Position numbers and translations under genes: made by a program. Positions 51,349 through 59,701 of a DNA stretch of 64,000 nucleotides are shown piece by piece. Every line of letters begins with the position of its first letter. Position 1 is the stretch's first letter. The DNA comes from a virus: positions 1-64,000 of IMG/VR virus record IMGVR_UViG_3300036466_000503; one strand, 5' to 3'. The notes beneath the pieces are model-generated. The model had not been told where the DNA came from, did no database searches, and saw nothing but the letters and a program-made list of their open reading frames with translations.

Positions 51349-51653
51349 TATTCATTCTCCTTTCTCAACTTCAAATAATCATTAATAGACTTTCTTAAAG
51401 TTCTTACTATATGAAGGACAATGTTTTCATTGTAAAAAATACCAACTGACATAAGGTAAGCTCTTATATCTTTAATAGCTTGATAATCACGAAAAATAAA
51501 AACTTCTCCGTCTATAATGACTAAACAATCACCAATATTTGTGTCTTTAATTTCTCTTTTTTCTAAAATACTCAAACGACCATTTAGTTTATCTGTATAA
51601 ATAATATTTTCTTCCTTATCAACAACAATTTCATAGTCAATCTCTTTAATCAT
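51348..51653 (-). CDS. Hypothetical protein (101 aa)
   Basis: ATG at 51653 after AAGGTGGTG. Beta-rich first half (IGDCLVIIDGEVFIFRDYQAI) and a basic helical second half. Family unknown. Directly behind the exonuclease in the same transcript. Confidence 0.6.
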   Translation of the reverse strand: MIKEIDYEIVVDKEENIIYTDKLNGRLSILEKREIKDTNIGDCLVIIDGEVFIFRDYQAIKDIRAYLMSVGIFYNENIVLHIVRTLRKSINDYLKLRKENE

Positions 51654-51668
51654 TTTTTTTCACCACCT

Positions 51669-52388
51669 TTAAATTCTCCTAATACTATTCCAAACTTCTT
51701 TTGAAGGGAAAAAATCAATAAATTCTTCCAACAGCTTATTGGTTCTAATTACATCATTAAAATTATGTCTATATACTTCTTCTACTTTCCCTGCCTTAAC
51801 CAACTTATTGGTATCTGCACCGTCTATATATTCTTCCTTCTTCATTGGATCAAAAAAGAATTGATATACACTCTGTAAATCATTTTTTTCTGTACTTTTT
51901 GTCTCCTGATAATCCAACCAATCAATATTTTTCTTTTCAAGTATTGCAGCAAGTGTTTTTTTCTTTGTATCATATTTGAGGTTGTTTGCTTTTGCTAATT
52001 TTTCTATATCCTCTTTTAATAATCTTGATTTAGGTGTTGGTTTAGTTATATCAACTGTTGTATTGAGATATTTTTTAATTAAAGGGTAGATATCAAGGTG
52101 ATCCATTTCTTTTAATAACCAAGGTTTTTTCTGCTTTAAAAAGGCTGTTCTTAAAAATGGAATATCAAAGCCTGAATAATAGTTTTCCCCGTTAAAGGTA
52201 ACCAAAATTGCTTTATTATACATTTTATCTTTAATTTCTTTTACAATATCCTCAAAATCATTTAGATTTTTTGCTAACTTATAACTATCTCCCACCTTAA
52301 AAACTGCTGAAACAAAATCTCCATTAACCGCTGATAGAGAAGTAGTTTCAATATCAAACGGGATAAAAAGTTTACCATTCCAATACAT
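51669..52388 (-). CDS. DnaQ-like 3'-5' exonuclease (239 aa)
   Basis: ATG after AAGGAGTG. DEDD exonuclease motifs in order: FDIETTSL (Exo I), FNGENYYSGFDIPFL (Exo II) and HNFNDVIRT (Exo III). RNase H fold, using two metal ions. It would proofread for the phage polymerase or degrade DNA/RNA ends. Driven by the conserved promoter at 52485. Confidence 0.8.
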   Translation of the reverse strand: MYWNGKLFIPFDIETTSLSAVNGDFVSAVFKVGDSYKLAKNLNDFEDIVKEIKDKMYNKAILVTFNGENYYSGFDIPFLRTAFLKQKKPWLLKEMDHLDIYPLIKKYLNTTVDITKPTPKSRLLKEDIEKLAKANNLKYDTKKKTLAAILEKKNIDWLDYQETKSTEKNDLQSVYQFFFDPMKKEEYIDGADTNKLVKAGKVEEVYRHNFNDVIRTNKLLEEFIDFFPSKEVWNSIRRI

Positions 52389-52484
52389 AAAATAATCACT
52401 CCTTATAATTTTAAATGAAACAAGTTTTAAATCATTATTTTAAATAAACAAAAAAAAGAAACACTTTAATATCTTTCTATTATT

Positions 52485-52514
52485 ATTATACCTGTATCTT
52501 TGGTTTTAATTCAA
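52485..52514 (-). promoter_or_regulatory. Phage promoter, TTGAAT-N18-TATAAT (minus strand)
   Basis: TTGAAT (52509-52514) and TATAAT (52485-52490), followed by AATAATAGAAAGATATTAAAG. The leader carries the TTTAAAACTTGTTTCA motif near 52410-52436. It drives the exonuclease gene and those behind it. Confidence 0.85.
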
Positions 52515-52553
52515 AAGATATATGAAAATAATATTAAAGTATTTCTTTAAAAA

Positions 52554-53531
52554 CTAATTAAGTTTATCTCTTTTTTCAAAAAACTTATCAAATATTTCTT
52601 TTTCTTTAATTTCTGCTATGTCTTTATACTTTTCTTTATCTTTATCGTCTTTTAAATAGAGTTTAATAACTTCAACATTAACTATTGGTAGAAGCTCTTT
52701 GATAGCCTTATTTCGCCCATTTACACCCTCTGTGTCATTATCAAAGGCAAGTATAACCGTACCTGATAACTGCCTTAACAACCACTTTCTCTGTCCTATA
52801 TCGTTGTTTCCAAGTGCAACTGCCTTATATCCCCACTCTGCAAGTCTTAATACGGACTTTTCGTCTTCAACAACTATTACATAATCATTTTTTTTATTTA
52901 TCAGCTTTTGAATACCAAAAAGAGTATCTGTTTTCTGACCACCTGATTTTGTTTTATATTTATTCTCCATTTTTTCTGTAATATCTCTGCCTGCAATAGC
53001 AATAACCGTATTATCTTTATCATACCAAGGAAAAGTAACCCTGTTATATAATTCATCTTGCGGATCATAGCAGAAACCAATCTTAAATTCTTTCAATATT
53101 TCAAGACTAAAACCCTTATCAAGCATATATTGGTGCTGATTTTCTGCATATTTATTAACCATTGTTTGACTGACTACATTTTTTTCTTTATCTCTTTCAA
53201 CCAATGATAGCAGGCTGTTTTGTTTTTTCTTTTGAGTGCTTTTAAAATCAATCGTCTGACCTCTTAAATCTTTTCCTGCTATTAGCTTTAATGCTTCGTA
53301 AAAGTCAACTTTTTCAACTGCTTTTACAAAATCAATCAAATCACCACTTGCTCCACAACCAAAGCATTTATAAAGCTGTTTTTCTTCATTTACAAATAGG
53401 GAAGGTGTGCTGTCCTCGTGAAAAGGACATACACCTTTATATTCATTTGAACTCTGCTGTTCAAGGTTTGTATAGACACCAACAACCCCAATCATTGAAG
53501 TGTTATCTTTAATCTCCTGTATATTTACCAT
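52554..53531 (-). CDS. dnaG: DnaG-type primase (325 aa)
   Basis: ATG at 53531 after CAGGGTTGAG. N-terminal CHC2 zinc finger (CPFH, Cys35/His38, and CFGC, Cys56/Cys59). The catalytic toprim core is in the second half (VIVVEDEKSVLRLAEWG and VILAFDNDTEG). The C-terminal helicase-binding part is short, so it is smaller than host DnaG (~600 aa). It makes RNA primers for the phage polymerase. Its partner helicase lies one gene upstream. Confidence 0.9.
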   Translation of the reverse strand: MVNIQEIKDNTSMIGVVGVYTNLEQQSSNEYKGVCPFHEDSTPSLFVNEEKQLYKCFGCGASGDLIDFVKAVEKVDFYEALKLIAGKDLRGQTIDFKSTQKKKQNSLLSLVERDKEKNVVSQTMVNKYAENQHQYMLDKGFSLEILKEFKIGFCYDPQDELYNRVTFPWYDKDNTVIAIAGRDITEKMENKYKTKSGGQKTDTLFGIQKLINKKNDYVIVVEDEKSVLRLAEWGYKAVALGNNDIGQRKWLLRQLSGTVILAFDNDTEGVNGRNKAIKELLPIVNVEVIKLYLKDDKDKEKYKDIAEIKEKEIFDKFFEKRDKLN

Positions 53532-53532
53532 A

Positions 53533-53904
53533 TTACTCAACCCTGTCATTAACTTCTACATTAGTGCCAACATAAACCCTTCCATATGCTTTAATTATTG
53601 TTTTATTTCCTGTTCTTAATACTACTGTTTCGTCTTTCATTTGATATACTTCTTTAATTAACATATCAATAAGTTCATCTGCTATTTCAACCCCTCTGAC
53701 TTTTTTAAAGTTTTCGGGATAATCACTAACCTTAACTACATTTTTTGCTAAAAACTCAAACTCTCCATCTAAAGTTTGTACTTCTATACTTTCCCCAATA
53801 TCAACAACCCTCAATGGTCTCCCAAGAAGACTATTATCTTTTGGAAAATCAATATCCTCTAACTTTTCCACAACCACAATATCGTTCACATTAATATTTT
53901 TCAC
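53533..53904 (-). CDS. Hypothetical replication-operon protein (123 aa)
   Basis: GTG at 53904 after AAAGGAGTG. Two beta-rich parts (VNDIVVVEKLEDI, LRVVDIGESIEVQTLDGEFEFL) and a C-terminal barrel-like part. It sits between helicase and primase genes with almost no gap, suggesting a role at the fork. Family unknown. Confidence 0.6.
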   Translation of the reverse strand: MKNINVNDIVVVEKLEDIDFPKDNSLLGRPLRVVDIGESIEVQTLDGEFEFLAKNVVKVSDYPENFKKVRGVEIADELIDMLIKEVYQMKDETVVLRTGNKTIIKAYGRVYVGTNVEVNDRVE

Positions 53905-53919
53905 ATTAACCACTCCTTT

Positions 53920-55314
53920 TTATTTGTTAACTTCCTGAAAAAGTAATCTATTTTCGTCAAGTCTAAGCTCCACACATTCTCCATTAGCCTCAAAGTTATG
54001 CTTTTTTCCACTTCGTGTTTTCTTTGCAATGAGTGCAAAGTCTCCACTAAAAAGAAACTTTTCTCTTTCTTCTTTTGTTATTGTTTTTAATATTAAAAAG
54101 TTGGAAGCATATCTTTCTATATCCTGACTTTCAGCAGCAAGCATACTATCATAGGTTTTTGCCTGACTTGCAGTTATTACAAATATATCTAATGGAATTG
54201 CTATTTTTTCCTTCATTACATTAACTACATTCCCCAACCAATGTCTTGTTACCATTTCGTCTTTACCCCGATAAGCACTACTAACTTTCACATAATCCCA
54301 CACAAAACCAACTATACCGTATTTTTTCTTAAAATATCTTGCTCTTCTCAATAGTTTTTCAGGTGTATAATCATCCATTTGGTCAAGATAGATAGGGCTT
54401 TTTTGAAGTTCTGCTATTGCTCTGCTTATTTTTTGCTTTAATTTTTCGTTACCTGGCTTATTATATAGTCCGTTTTCAATATATATCATTGGAATGCCTG
54501 TCATTTCAGAAAGAAGTCTTTCTCTTTGTTCTTTTAGCGTCATTTCATTAGCACCCCAATAGATAGGTTGTTTTAGGTCAACTCCAATTTTTTTAACAAT
54601 ACTTTTTAGTATTAGTGATTTTCCAACATTAGTTTGAGCGTTAATTACTGTTACAGCACCCTTTCTTAAAATACCTCTTGTATATTTGTCGATTGAAGGG
54701 AATGGACTTTCAAAGCCTTTAAATGACTTCTCTACAACTTCCCTGTTCATAAACTCTTCCATCATACCCTCTGCTATATGTTCTGCTTTATCGGTGGTAT
54801 CTGTGAAGGTATCAGTTATTTCTAATACTTCTTCTTCAACTTTTTGGAGTACATCTTCAAGTTCAAGTGTTTTATAATTATTTTCAAGATCTATATTAAT
54901 TTTTTCATTTCTTAATACTATTTCATTAACCGCTGAAATTTTCTTTAATTCTGTGATATACATATCTATACTTTTTGAATCCACATCAAATTTATGAAGT
55001 GCTCTTACATATTTTGAAACTGACTGCTCTGCATTATCTTTAGCGGACCCAAGTTCTTTTGCAAAAACTTCTCTTACATTATGAAATTTATCAATATAAT
55101 TAATAATTGTTACTTCGTCAAACTTTGAATTTTCCATATCTTTTTTTCTCGATATATAGTCAAGAATTTCAAAAAGAGATCTGTTGTACTCAACCCCTGT
55201 ATATTTATCAAAATCTTCAGCAGTTAGCCCTGTTTCATATATCAGGGAAGGGTTTTGAATTATAGAAGCCAAAATACTCTGTTCAATTATCTTGCTATTT
55301 ATCATTTTTTCCAT
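53920..55314 (-). CDS. dnaB: DnaB-like replicative helicase (464 aa)
   Basis: ATG after ATAGGAGG. N-terminal helical domain (QSILASIIQNP, ~1-110) followed by a RecA-like ATPase: NAQTNVGKS at 225-233 (Walker A), VGFVWDYVK (Walker B), and VITASQ (motif H3) and KTRSGKK with the arginine finger. Ring helicase that unwinds DNA ahead of the polymerase. Gene order helicase, unknown, primase is compact and cotranscribed. Confidence 0.9.
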   Translation of the reverse strand: MEKMINSKIIEQSILASIIQNPSLIYETGLTAEDFDKYTGVEYNRSLFEILDYISRKKDMENSKFDEVTIINYIDKFHNVREVFAKELGSAKDNAEQSVSKYVRALHKFDVDSKSIDMYITELKKISAVNEIVLRNEKINIDLENNYKTLELEDVLQKVEEEVLEITDTFTDTTDKAEHIAEGMMEEFMNREVVEKSFKGFESPFPSIDKYTRGILRKGAVTVINAQTNVGKSLILKSIVKKIGVDLKQPIYWGANEMTLKEQRERLLSEMTGIPMIYIENGLYNKPGNEKLKQKISRAIAELQKSPIYLDQMDDYTPEKLLRRARYFKKKYGIVGFVWDYVKVSSAYRGKDEMVTRHWLGNVVNVMKEKIAIPLDIFVITASQAKTYDSMLAAESQDIERYASNFLILKTITKEEREKFLFSGDFALIAKKTRSGKKHNFEANGECVELRLDENRLLFQEVNK

Positions 55315-55350
55315 AGATATACCTCCTATTTATTGAAAAAAAACCAATTT

Positions 55351-55389
55351 AAAAAAGAAAAAGGGGATAGGTTTTGTATTTATCCCCTT
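55351..55389 (-). terminator. Terminator of the Sak4-like gene
   Basis: AAGGGGATA (55361-55369) and TATCCCCTT (55381-55389) form the stem; on the minus strand a T-rich stretch follows. It may attenuate transcription into helicase and primase genes. Confidence 0.75.
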
Positions 55390-55405
55390 ATTTTACTGCC
55401 TAAAA

Positions 55406-56395
55406 CTAATCAGATTGAGCTGTATCGTCTTCTTTAGTATTAATCATACTTTGATACTGTTTAGAGCTTAAAACCTCTAAATACTTCTTTTGCTCGCCTA
55501 TATTAAGTTCTGCAATGCTTTCTTTTTTAAATAACTGCTGTAAAATAGCTTTATTATCTTCAGGACTTACTTTTTCAGTCTTTAGTATTTTAATCAGAGA
55601 TTTTTTTACTTCTTTTTCTTCCTGCTTTTGATAATAATTTTTAATCATTTCTTCAGTTACACCCTGCTTTTTATTATTCTTTTCAATAGCAGAATTAAAA
55701 GCTTCTTTTAATTCGTCAAAATCAAGGTTGATTGTGTCAACTCCAAAATCTAACCTGCCACCTGCCTCTTGATTAGTGGTTGGTCTTACAAATAACTTTC
55801 TGTTGCCTTCATTATCAAAATCAGCCAATAAGAAAATATCAGCAATATTTTTGATAAAATCTCCACTACTTCCTCCAATATCAAGATCTATAATATCCTT
55901 TTCTCCACCTATACCGTTTTTCTCATTCTTAACTTTGATATGAGCAATTATCACAACACCAAAATTATTTGAGAGGAGTTTTCTTGTTACATTAGCAAAT
56001 TCAGTCTTTACATAACCCCAACCTTCCCCATAATCAAGCTGTGAAGGGTGTGTTATTCCGTGCTTTTTACATACATAATCCTGACATTGGTCATAAGCTA
56101 CACCGTATGGATCAACTATTACAGTCTGAAAACCATAACCTTTATTCTGAATAAATTCGTCAATTAGCTTCTTAAAAATCAACCAAGGGTGTGCATTTAA
56201 TTCGTTGGCTTTTTCTATAATATCTGTTTCATGAGTTAATAACCCTGAAGTTGACGGTTCAAATTTAAAGTGATAAGGTTTTGGATACTTATTAGCAAGT
56301 GTTGTTTTACCAATCTTATTTCGCCCTGTAAGAACCCAAATAAACTCATTCATTTTTTGCTTTGGAATTGAGACTTCCAAATTTACTAAACTCAA
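55406..56395 (-). CDS. Sak4-like RecA-fold ATPase (329 aa)
   Basis: TTG at 56395 after ATAAGGAGTG. Walker A GRNKIGKT (residues 24-31), VIVDPYG as Walker B and GVVIIAHIK as the sensor-like strand, the pattern of phage AAA/Sak4-type proteins. A basic helical C-terminus (KKSLIKILKTEKVS) follows. In phages such ATPases work in single-strand annealing recombination with an SSB-like partner, here the upstream gene. Confidence 0.75.
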   Translation of the reverse strand: MSLVNLEVSIPKQKMNEFIWVLTGRNKIGKTTLANKYPKPYHFKFEPSTSGLLTHETDIIEKANELNAHPWLIFKKLIDEFIQNKGYGFQTVIVDPYGVAYDQCQDYVCKKHGITHPSQLDYGEGWGYVKTEFANVTRKLLSNNFGVVIIAHIKVKNEKNGIGGEKDIIDLDIGGSSGDFIKNIADIFLLADFDNEGNRKLFVRPTTNQEAGGRLDFGVDTINLDFDELKEAFNSAIEKNNKKQGVTEEMIKNYYQKQEEKEVKKSLIKILKTEKVSPEDNKAILQQLFKKESIAELNIGEQKKYLEVLSSKQYQSMINTKEDDTAQSD

Positions 56396-56423
56396 ATAAA
56401 CCACTCCTTATTTTTTATATTAA

Positions 56424-56453
56424 ATCCCCTAAATCAACCAAGACTTAGGGGAT
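56424..56453 (-). promoter_or_regulatory. Hairpin before the Sak4-like gene
   Basis: ATCCCCTAA pairs with TTAGGGGAT between the SSB-like stop and the next ribosome binding site. No clear T-run follows, so it may be an attenuator or processing site. Confidence 0.45.
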
Positions 56454-56515
56454 ATTTAAAACTTTACAATAATATTATTAAAGTCATTTAATGTATTATT
56501 TTAAATATGAATAAA

Positions 56516-57469
56516 TTAATAAATATCAGCAAAATCACTTGCGTCAAATTCGTCTTCTTCTGTATCGTCTAAAGTAATACCTTCATTTAAGTCAATGCCT
56601 TCAAGGTCTTCGTCTTCAATTGGTTTATATTTAGCATTTACTTTACCTACATATTTAATTTCAACTTCATTTAGGTTGCCCTGTACAATATCATATTCGT
56701 TTACAATCTTTCTTGTGTTAATACTGCAACCAAGAACTATATTGTCATACAGGTTAACTTTTTCGTCAATTTCTTCTGCCTTATCTCCATAAGCCACAAT
56801 GTGAAGGAAGGTGATCTTATACAGCTTATTTTTAATACCTTGAATTTTTTCAGCAAGTGAATAGAGCTGCTTTAGATTTTCTGCGTCTGTATTTTCTACT
56901 TCTTTTTTAAGTAGTAAAACCTTTTGGCTTACATCATTACTTTTATATTTAATGTATCCTTCAATTTCCTGAATAAGAGCCTGTTTAATATCAAGATCCT
57001 TTTTTCTTGTTTCAGAATTAAATCTGTTTAAAATCGCAACTACAACTTCTGCTTTAGTCTGCTTTTGATTAACTTTTTCTCCTCTGACTGTATCTGTCAG
57101 GCTAATGTTTTTTTCTACAATATCGCAATTAAAATTAGTAATTGCTTTTTCTTCAGAAAGCTCTGATACTTTTTCAAGGTTATACACTTTATCTTTACCG
57201 ATAATTTTATTGTTTACCTGGCGGCTGTATTCTCCATTATATAAATTTTCTTCAAGTTCTCCTTTAATCTCGTACTTATCACCCTCTACAATACCATTAA
57301 GTGTTTTCTTTACAATTCCACTTGGCTTTTCCCACATCATAGCTGTTACAAGGTTTCCATTAGCGTCTAATTTAATTTTTCCAAATGGAGTTCTTAATCC
57401 TTCAGTTCTGTACTCCACAGAAACCACAGTACCAATAACCCTTGCGTTGTTCTCAAATTTACCTCTCAC
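56516..57469 (-). CDS. SSB-like OB-fold protein with acidic tail (317 aa)
   Basis: GTG at 57469 after AAAGGAGTG. Residues ~1-110 read as an OB barrel (NARVIGTVVSVEYRT, YEIKGELEEN), a helical middle follows, then a second beta region. The end is strongly acidic (DDTEEDEFDASDFADIY), like the interaction tip of bacterial SSB. Longer than classic SSB (~170 aa). Single-stranded DNA binding next to the Sak4-like gene is the natural inference. Confidence 0.65.
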   Translation of the reverse strand: MRGKFENNARVIGTVVSVEYRTEGLRTPFGKIKLDANGNLVTAMMWEKPSGIVKKTLNGIVEGDKYEIKGELEENLYNGEYSRQVNNKIIGKDKVYNLEKVSELSEEKAITNFNCDIVEKNISLTDTVRGEKVNQKQTKAEVVVAILNRFNSETRKKDLDIKQALIQEIEGYIKYKSNDVSQKVLLLKKEVENTDAENLKQLYSLAEKIQGIKNKLYKITFLHIVAYGDKAEEIDEKVNLYDNIVLGCSINTRKIVNEYDIVQGNLNEVEIKYVGKVNAKYKPIEDEDLEGIDLNEGITLDDTEEDEFDASDFADIY

Positions 57470-57531
57470 AAAAATCACTCCTTAAAAGTTTTTTTGAGGG
57501 GGTTCAAATTGCGATACCCCCTTATTTAATT

Positions 57532-57666
57532 TTATCTTAAAATCTCAATCGCCTTTACCAACTTATCAGATTGTTCATCTGTTAGGTCAGCTCCAAATGT
57601 ATTTAAAATACCAAGAAGATTTTCTCTTCCAAGCTCTAATGGAATATTATCTCTGTTAGTTCTCAC
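57532..57666 (-). CDS. Small helical protein (44 aa)
   Basis: GTG at 57666, seven bases after a perfect AAAGGAGG. Sequence includes LELGRENLLGILNTFG and TDEQSDKLVKAIEIL, two amphipathic helices. First gene behind the two tandem early promoters, so made early and in quantity. Function unknown. Confidence 0.65.
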   Translation of the reverse strand: MRTNRDNIPLELGRENLLGILNTFGADLTDEQSDKLVKAIEILR

Positions 57667-57722
57667 TCTTCAACCTCCTTTGTAAAATTTCCATAATTGG
57701 TAATTTTTTCTTATCTGATGTT

Positions 57723-57751
57723 ATTATACCCTATCTCTTATTTTTATTCAA
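57723..57751 (-). promoter_or_regulatory. Early promoter 1, TTGAAT-N17-TATAAT
   Basis: TTGAAT (57746-57751) and TATAAT (57723-57728) reading left. Its spacer ends ATAGGG, as in the second copy at 57842. Together they drive the replication operon. Confidence 0.8.
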
Positions 57752-57841
57752 GCAATTTTAAAAAAATATTTAAAACTTTTTTTTAAAACTTCTATTTTGT
57801 TAGCTTTTCCAAAAATGCAATTTTTTTCCTTTTCTAATTCT

Positions 57842-57870
57842 ATTATACCCTATGTATTTTTTTAATTCAA
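57842..57870 (-). promoter_or_regulatory. Early promoter 2, TTGAAT-N17-TATAAT
   Basis: TTGAAT (57865-57870) and TATAAT (57842-57847) reading left, 119 bp upstream of early promoter 1. The spacer also ends ATAGGG. Confidence 0.8.
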
Positions 57871-57902
57871 AAAGAAATTACAAATTATTTATTAAATTTT
57901 TT

Positions 57903-58982
57903 CTAATAGGAAGAATTTCTCCTATTAAACCTCTTATGGTCGTTGATATGTCGGACTATTTCGCCCTTTTTAGTTAGTCCGTTTGAAAATACATCTTCCA
58001 ATACTGTAAAGAAATAACCGATATTAGCATTTCTCATAGCTGTAATTTCTAAGAGGTAAAACATTACTCTATTATCCAATGTACGCTCAAAAATAAGCTC
58101 TAACTGCTTCAATGAAGGATATTTGGAGAAGGTTTTGTAAAAATCGACCACAAATTGGTAATTGACTTCTGTCTGATACTCTTCAGGCAAGTTATCCACA
58201 AGCCTTTTTGATTTTTCGAAAAATGAGAGCCTTTCTTCTCCTTCTTCTTTAAGTTCTTGTTTAAGATCTTTAGGGCTATTCTTTGTGGGGTACAACTGTC
58301 GTGGGGACAGAGGTTCCCCACGGTCATTTTTTTTAGTTGCAAAATGTTCCCTACGGTCAGCTTCCTGATTTGACGGGGACTTCTCCTCCTCTGCAAAATG
58401 TTCCCCACGGTGTGCAAAATGTTCCCCACGGTCGCCGTTATCTGCAAAATGTTCCCCACGGTCATTTTTATTTGAGTTTTTTTTGCTTGCCTGTGGATAA
58501 CTTTCTTCTTTACCCTGATTTTCTTTATCTTGACCAACAAAAGGAAAGAGGGAATATGTATTAGTTGCAAATCTACCTAATTTTTCATTTAATATTTTAT
58601 CTCTCTTTTCCTTATTTTTATCTTTTCCATTATCATCTTTTTTAATTGGATATCTTTCATAGGCTAATTGTTCAGTCCAAACTTCCTGTCTTACATGAAG
58701 ATAACCTTCTTCTATCAATTCTCTTTTTGCCCTTTTAACTGTCTTCAGCGAAACCCCCGCTTCTTGTTTAATTCTTTCATTTGAAATAAAACATTTACCA
58801 TCTCCGTCAATGTGTGAAGCAAGAGAAAGAAAAACAACTACTGTACTTGTCTTTAGTTCATTCATTTGAAGTCGTGGGAACATAGTATATAATTTTACAA
58901 AGGAAAGTTTAGAAAAATCTTTGTACATATTAAGCCTTCCTTCGTTCCCGAAGGTTATTGTAGCATCTCTAAATTTACTCAT
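57903..58982 (-). CDS. Replication initiator containing the origin (359 aa)
   Basis: ATG after AAAGGAGTG. N-terminal winged helix (ISNERIKQEAGVSLKTVKRAKREL, ~residues 65-95) and a DnaD-like helical C-terminus (~280-340). The middle is a low-complexity linker with repeated DRGEHFA peptides, produced by 20-bp iterons in the DNA. Lambda O and similar initiators also bind iterons within their own gene. It would recruit helicase and primase encoded downstream. Confidence 0.85.
   Translation of the reverse strand: MSKFRDATITFGNEGRLNMYKDFSKLSFVKLYTMFPRLQMNELKTSTVVVFLSLASHIDGDGKCFISNERIKQEAGVSLKTVKRAKRELIEEGYLHVRQEVWTEQLAYERYPIKKDDNGKDKNKEKRDKILNEKLGRFATNTYSLFPFVGQDKENQGKEESYPQASKKNSNKNDRGEHFADNGDRGEHFAHRGEHFAEEEKSPSNQEADRREHFATKKNDRGEPLSPRQLYPTKNSPKDLKQELKEEGEERLSFFEKSKRLVDNLPEEYQTEVNYQFVVDFYKTFSKYPSLKQLELIFERTLDNRVMFYLLEITAMRNANIGYFFTVLEDVFSNGLTKKGEIVRHINDHKRFNRRNSSY
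58192..58500. other. Replication origin: iterons between two DnaA boxes
   Basis: TGCAAAATGTTCCCCACGGT occurs at 58392, 58413 and 58443, and with one change at 58338. A half copy (GTTCCCCACGGT) is at 58313, facing a GTGGGGA inverse at 58301. Perfect DnaA boxes lie on both sides in opposite orientation: TTATCCACA at 58192-58200 and its complement TGTGGATAA at 58492-58500. T-rich tracts lie between. This is the layout of an iteron-controlled replicon. Confidence 0.85.
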
Positions 58983-59092
58983 TTTTTCACTCCTTTTTTT
59001 TTAATTTTGTCTTGAAACTTAAAAGAAAAAGTTATATAATAATAAATGCCTAATCAAACTTCTATCAAAAGCTCATTTTTTCATTCCTTTTT

Positions 59093-59110
59093 CCGAAGGT
59101 TATTGTAGCA
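59093..59110. repeat. 18-bp repeat shared with the initiator gene start
   Basis: CCGAAGGTTATTGTAGCA occurs here and at 58948-58965, inside the initiator's first codons. Adjacent CTCATTTTTTCAYTCCTTTTT is also duplicated (58978 and 59072). It probably comes from a partial duplication of the gene start; the promoter of the candidate RNA begins right after it. Confidence 0.65.
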
Positions 59111-59113
59111 GTT

Positions 59114-59142
59114 TTTAGATAGTGGTTTTAAGGTAATATAAT
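59114..59142 (+). promoter_or_regulatory. Promoter of candidate small RNA
   Basis: TTTAGA (59114-59119), 17-bp spacer, TATAAT (59137-59142), reading right, opposite to the surrounding genes. The -35 is weak. Confidence 0.5.
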
Positions 59143-59148
59143 AATAAG

Positions 59149-59253
59149 AGAAAGTTTTTAGAGGGCTTTCTTAGTTTTACGATTACAATAATGTTTAGCT
59201 GGCAGAATTGTAATCTCTCTTTTGAGAGCAGTTTTTATACTGCTCTTTTTTTT
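59149..59253 (+). ncRNA. Candidate ~100-nt phage small RNA
   Basis: Between two minus-strand genes there is a rightward promoter, no open frame, a stem GATTACAAT (59181-59189) with ATTGTAATC (59207-59215), and a strong rightward terminator GAGCAGT/ACTGCTC (59226-59245) with T8. A terminator facing right has no other rightward transcript to serve. This makes a short structured RNA likely. Possible targets are initiator or regulator mRNAs. Confidence 0.55.
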
Positions 59254-59257
59254 ATTT

Positions 59258-59581
59258 TTATTCATCTTTTATTACAATCCAATCATCGTCTTTTAGCCCC
59301 TTTATAACCCTCTTTGCTGTTCTTTCACTAATTCCTGCCTTCTCTGCAACAAAATCCAATGGTAACTCTTCCATACCACCTTCTCCTAAAGTTTGAGCGT
59401 AAAGCAGAAAAACTTTTATTCTTGATCCGTGTAAATGCCTAAGTGCTTTTTCTGAAAAATTCCTGTTAAATCTTATATATTCCTTTTCTACAACTGTTCC
59501 GTCTTCTTTTACTATTCTATCTACACCTGTTCCAAGTCCAAGCTCTTCAAAACTATGTTTTCTTCTATGATCTTCGCTCAT
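59258..59581 (-). CDS. Winged-helix protein (107 aa)
   Basis: ATG after AAGGGGG. Residues ~45-107 (GSRIKVFLLYAQTLGEGG, then LDFVAEKAGISERTAKRVIKGL) are a typical winged helix as in phage initiator or DnaD-like N-domains. A promoter at 59620 with a GTAAACACTAT site shared with the par promoter controls it. It may be an early regulator or initiator accessory. Confidence 0.7.
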   Translation of the reverse strand: MSEDHRRKHSFEELGLGTGVDRIVKEDGTVVEKEYIRFNRNFSEKALRHLHGSRIKVFLLYAQTLGEGGMEELPLDFVAEKAGISERTAKRVIKGLKDDDWIVIKDE

Positions 59582-59619
59582 TATTAAATCCCCCTTTTTT
59601 TGATTATTTATTAAATATC

Positions 59620-59648
59620 ATCATACCATAGTGTTTACATTTTTTCAA
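59620..59648 (-). promoter_or_regulatory. Promoter of the 59258 gene with GTAAACACTAT site
   Basis: TTGAAA (59643-59648), 17-bp spacer, TATGAT (59620-59625) reading left. GTAAACACTAT (59628-59638) fills the spacer and is identical to 11 bp at 48935-48945 in the par promoter, so a common regulator is plausible. Confidence 0.65.
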
Positions 59649-59662
59649 AAAATTATGTACAT

Positions 59663-59693
59663 AAAAAAAAGGTACGGAATGAACCCGCACCTT
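59663..59693 (-). terminator. Terminator of the second sigma-like gene
   Basis: AAGGTACGG (59669-59677) and CCGCACCTT (59685-59693) pair with one wobble; on the minus strand a T8 run follows. Confidence 0.85.
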
Positions 59694-59701
59694 CTAATTA
59701 A

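Noticed and set aside
58338-58462. CRISPR array
   Set aside because: The repeats are in a coding frame with short, unequal gaps and no cas genes; origin iterons explain them.
58109-58570. 153-codon frame in another phase of the initiator gene
   Set aside because: It only reflects the iteron repeats read in a second frame; no ribosome binding site.
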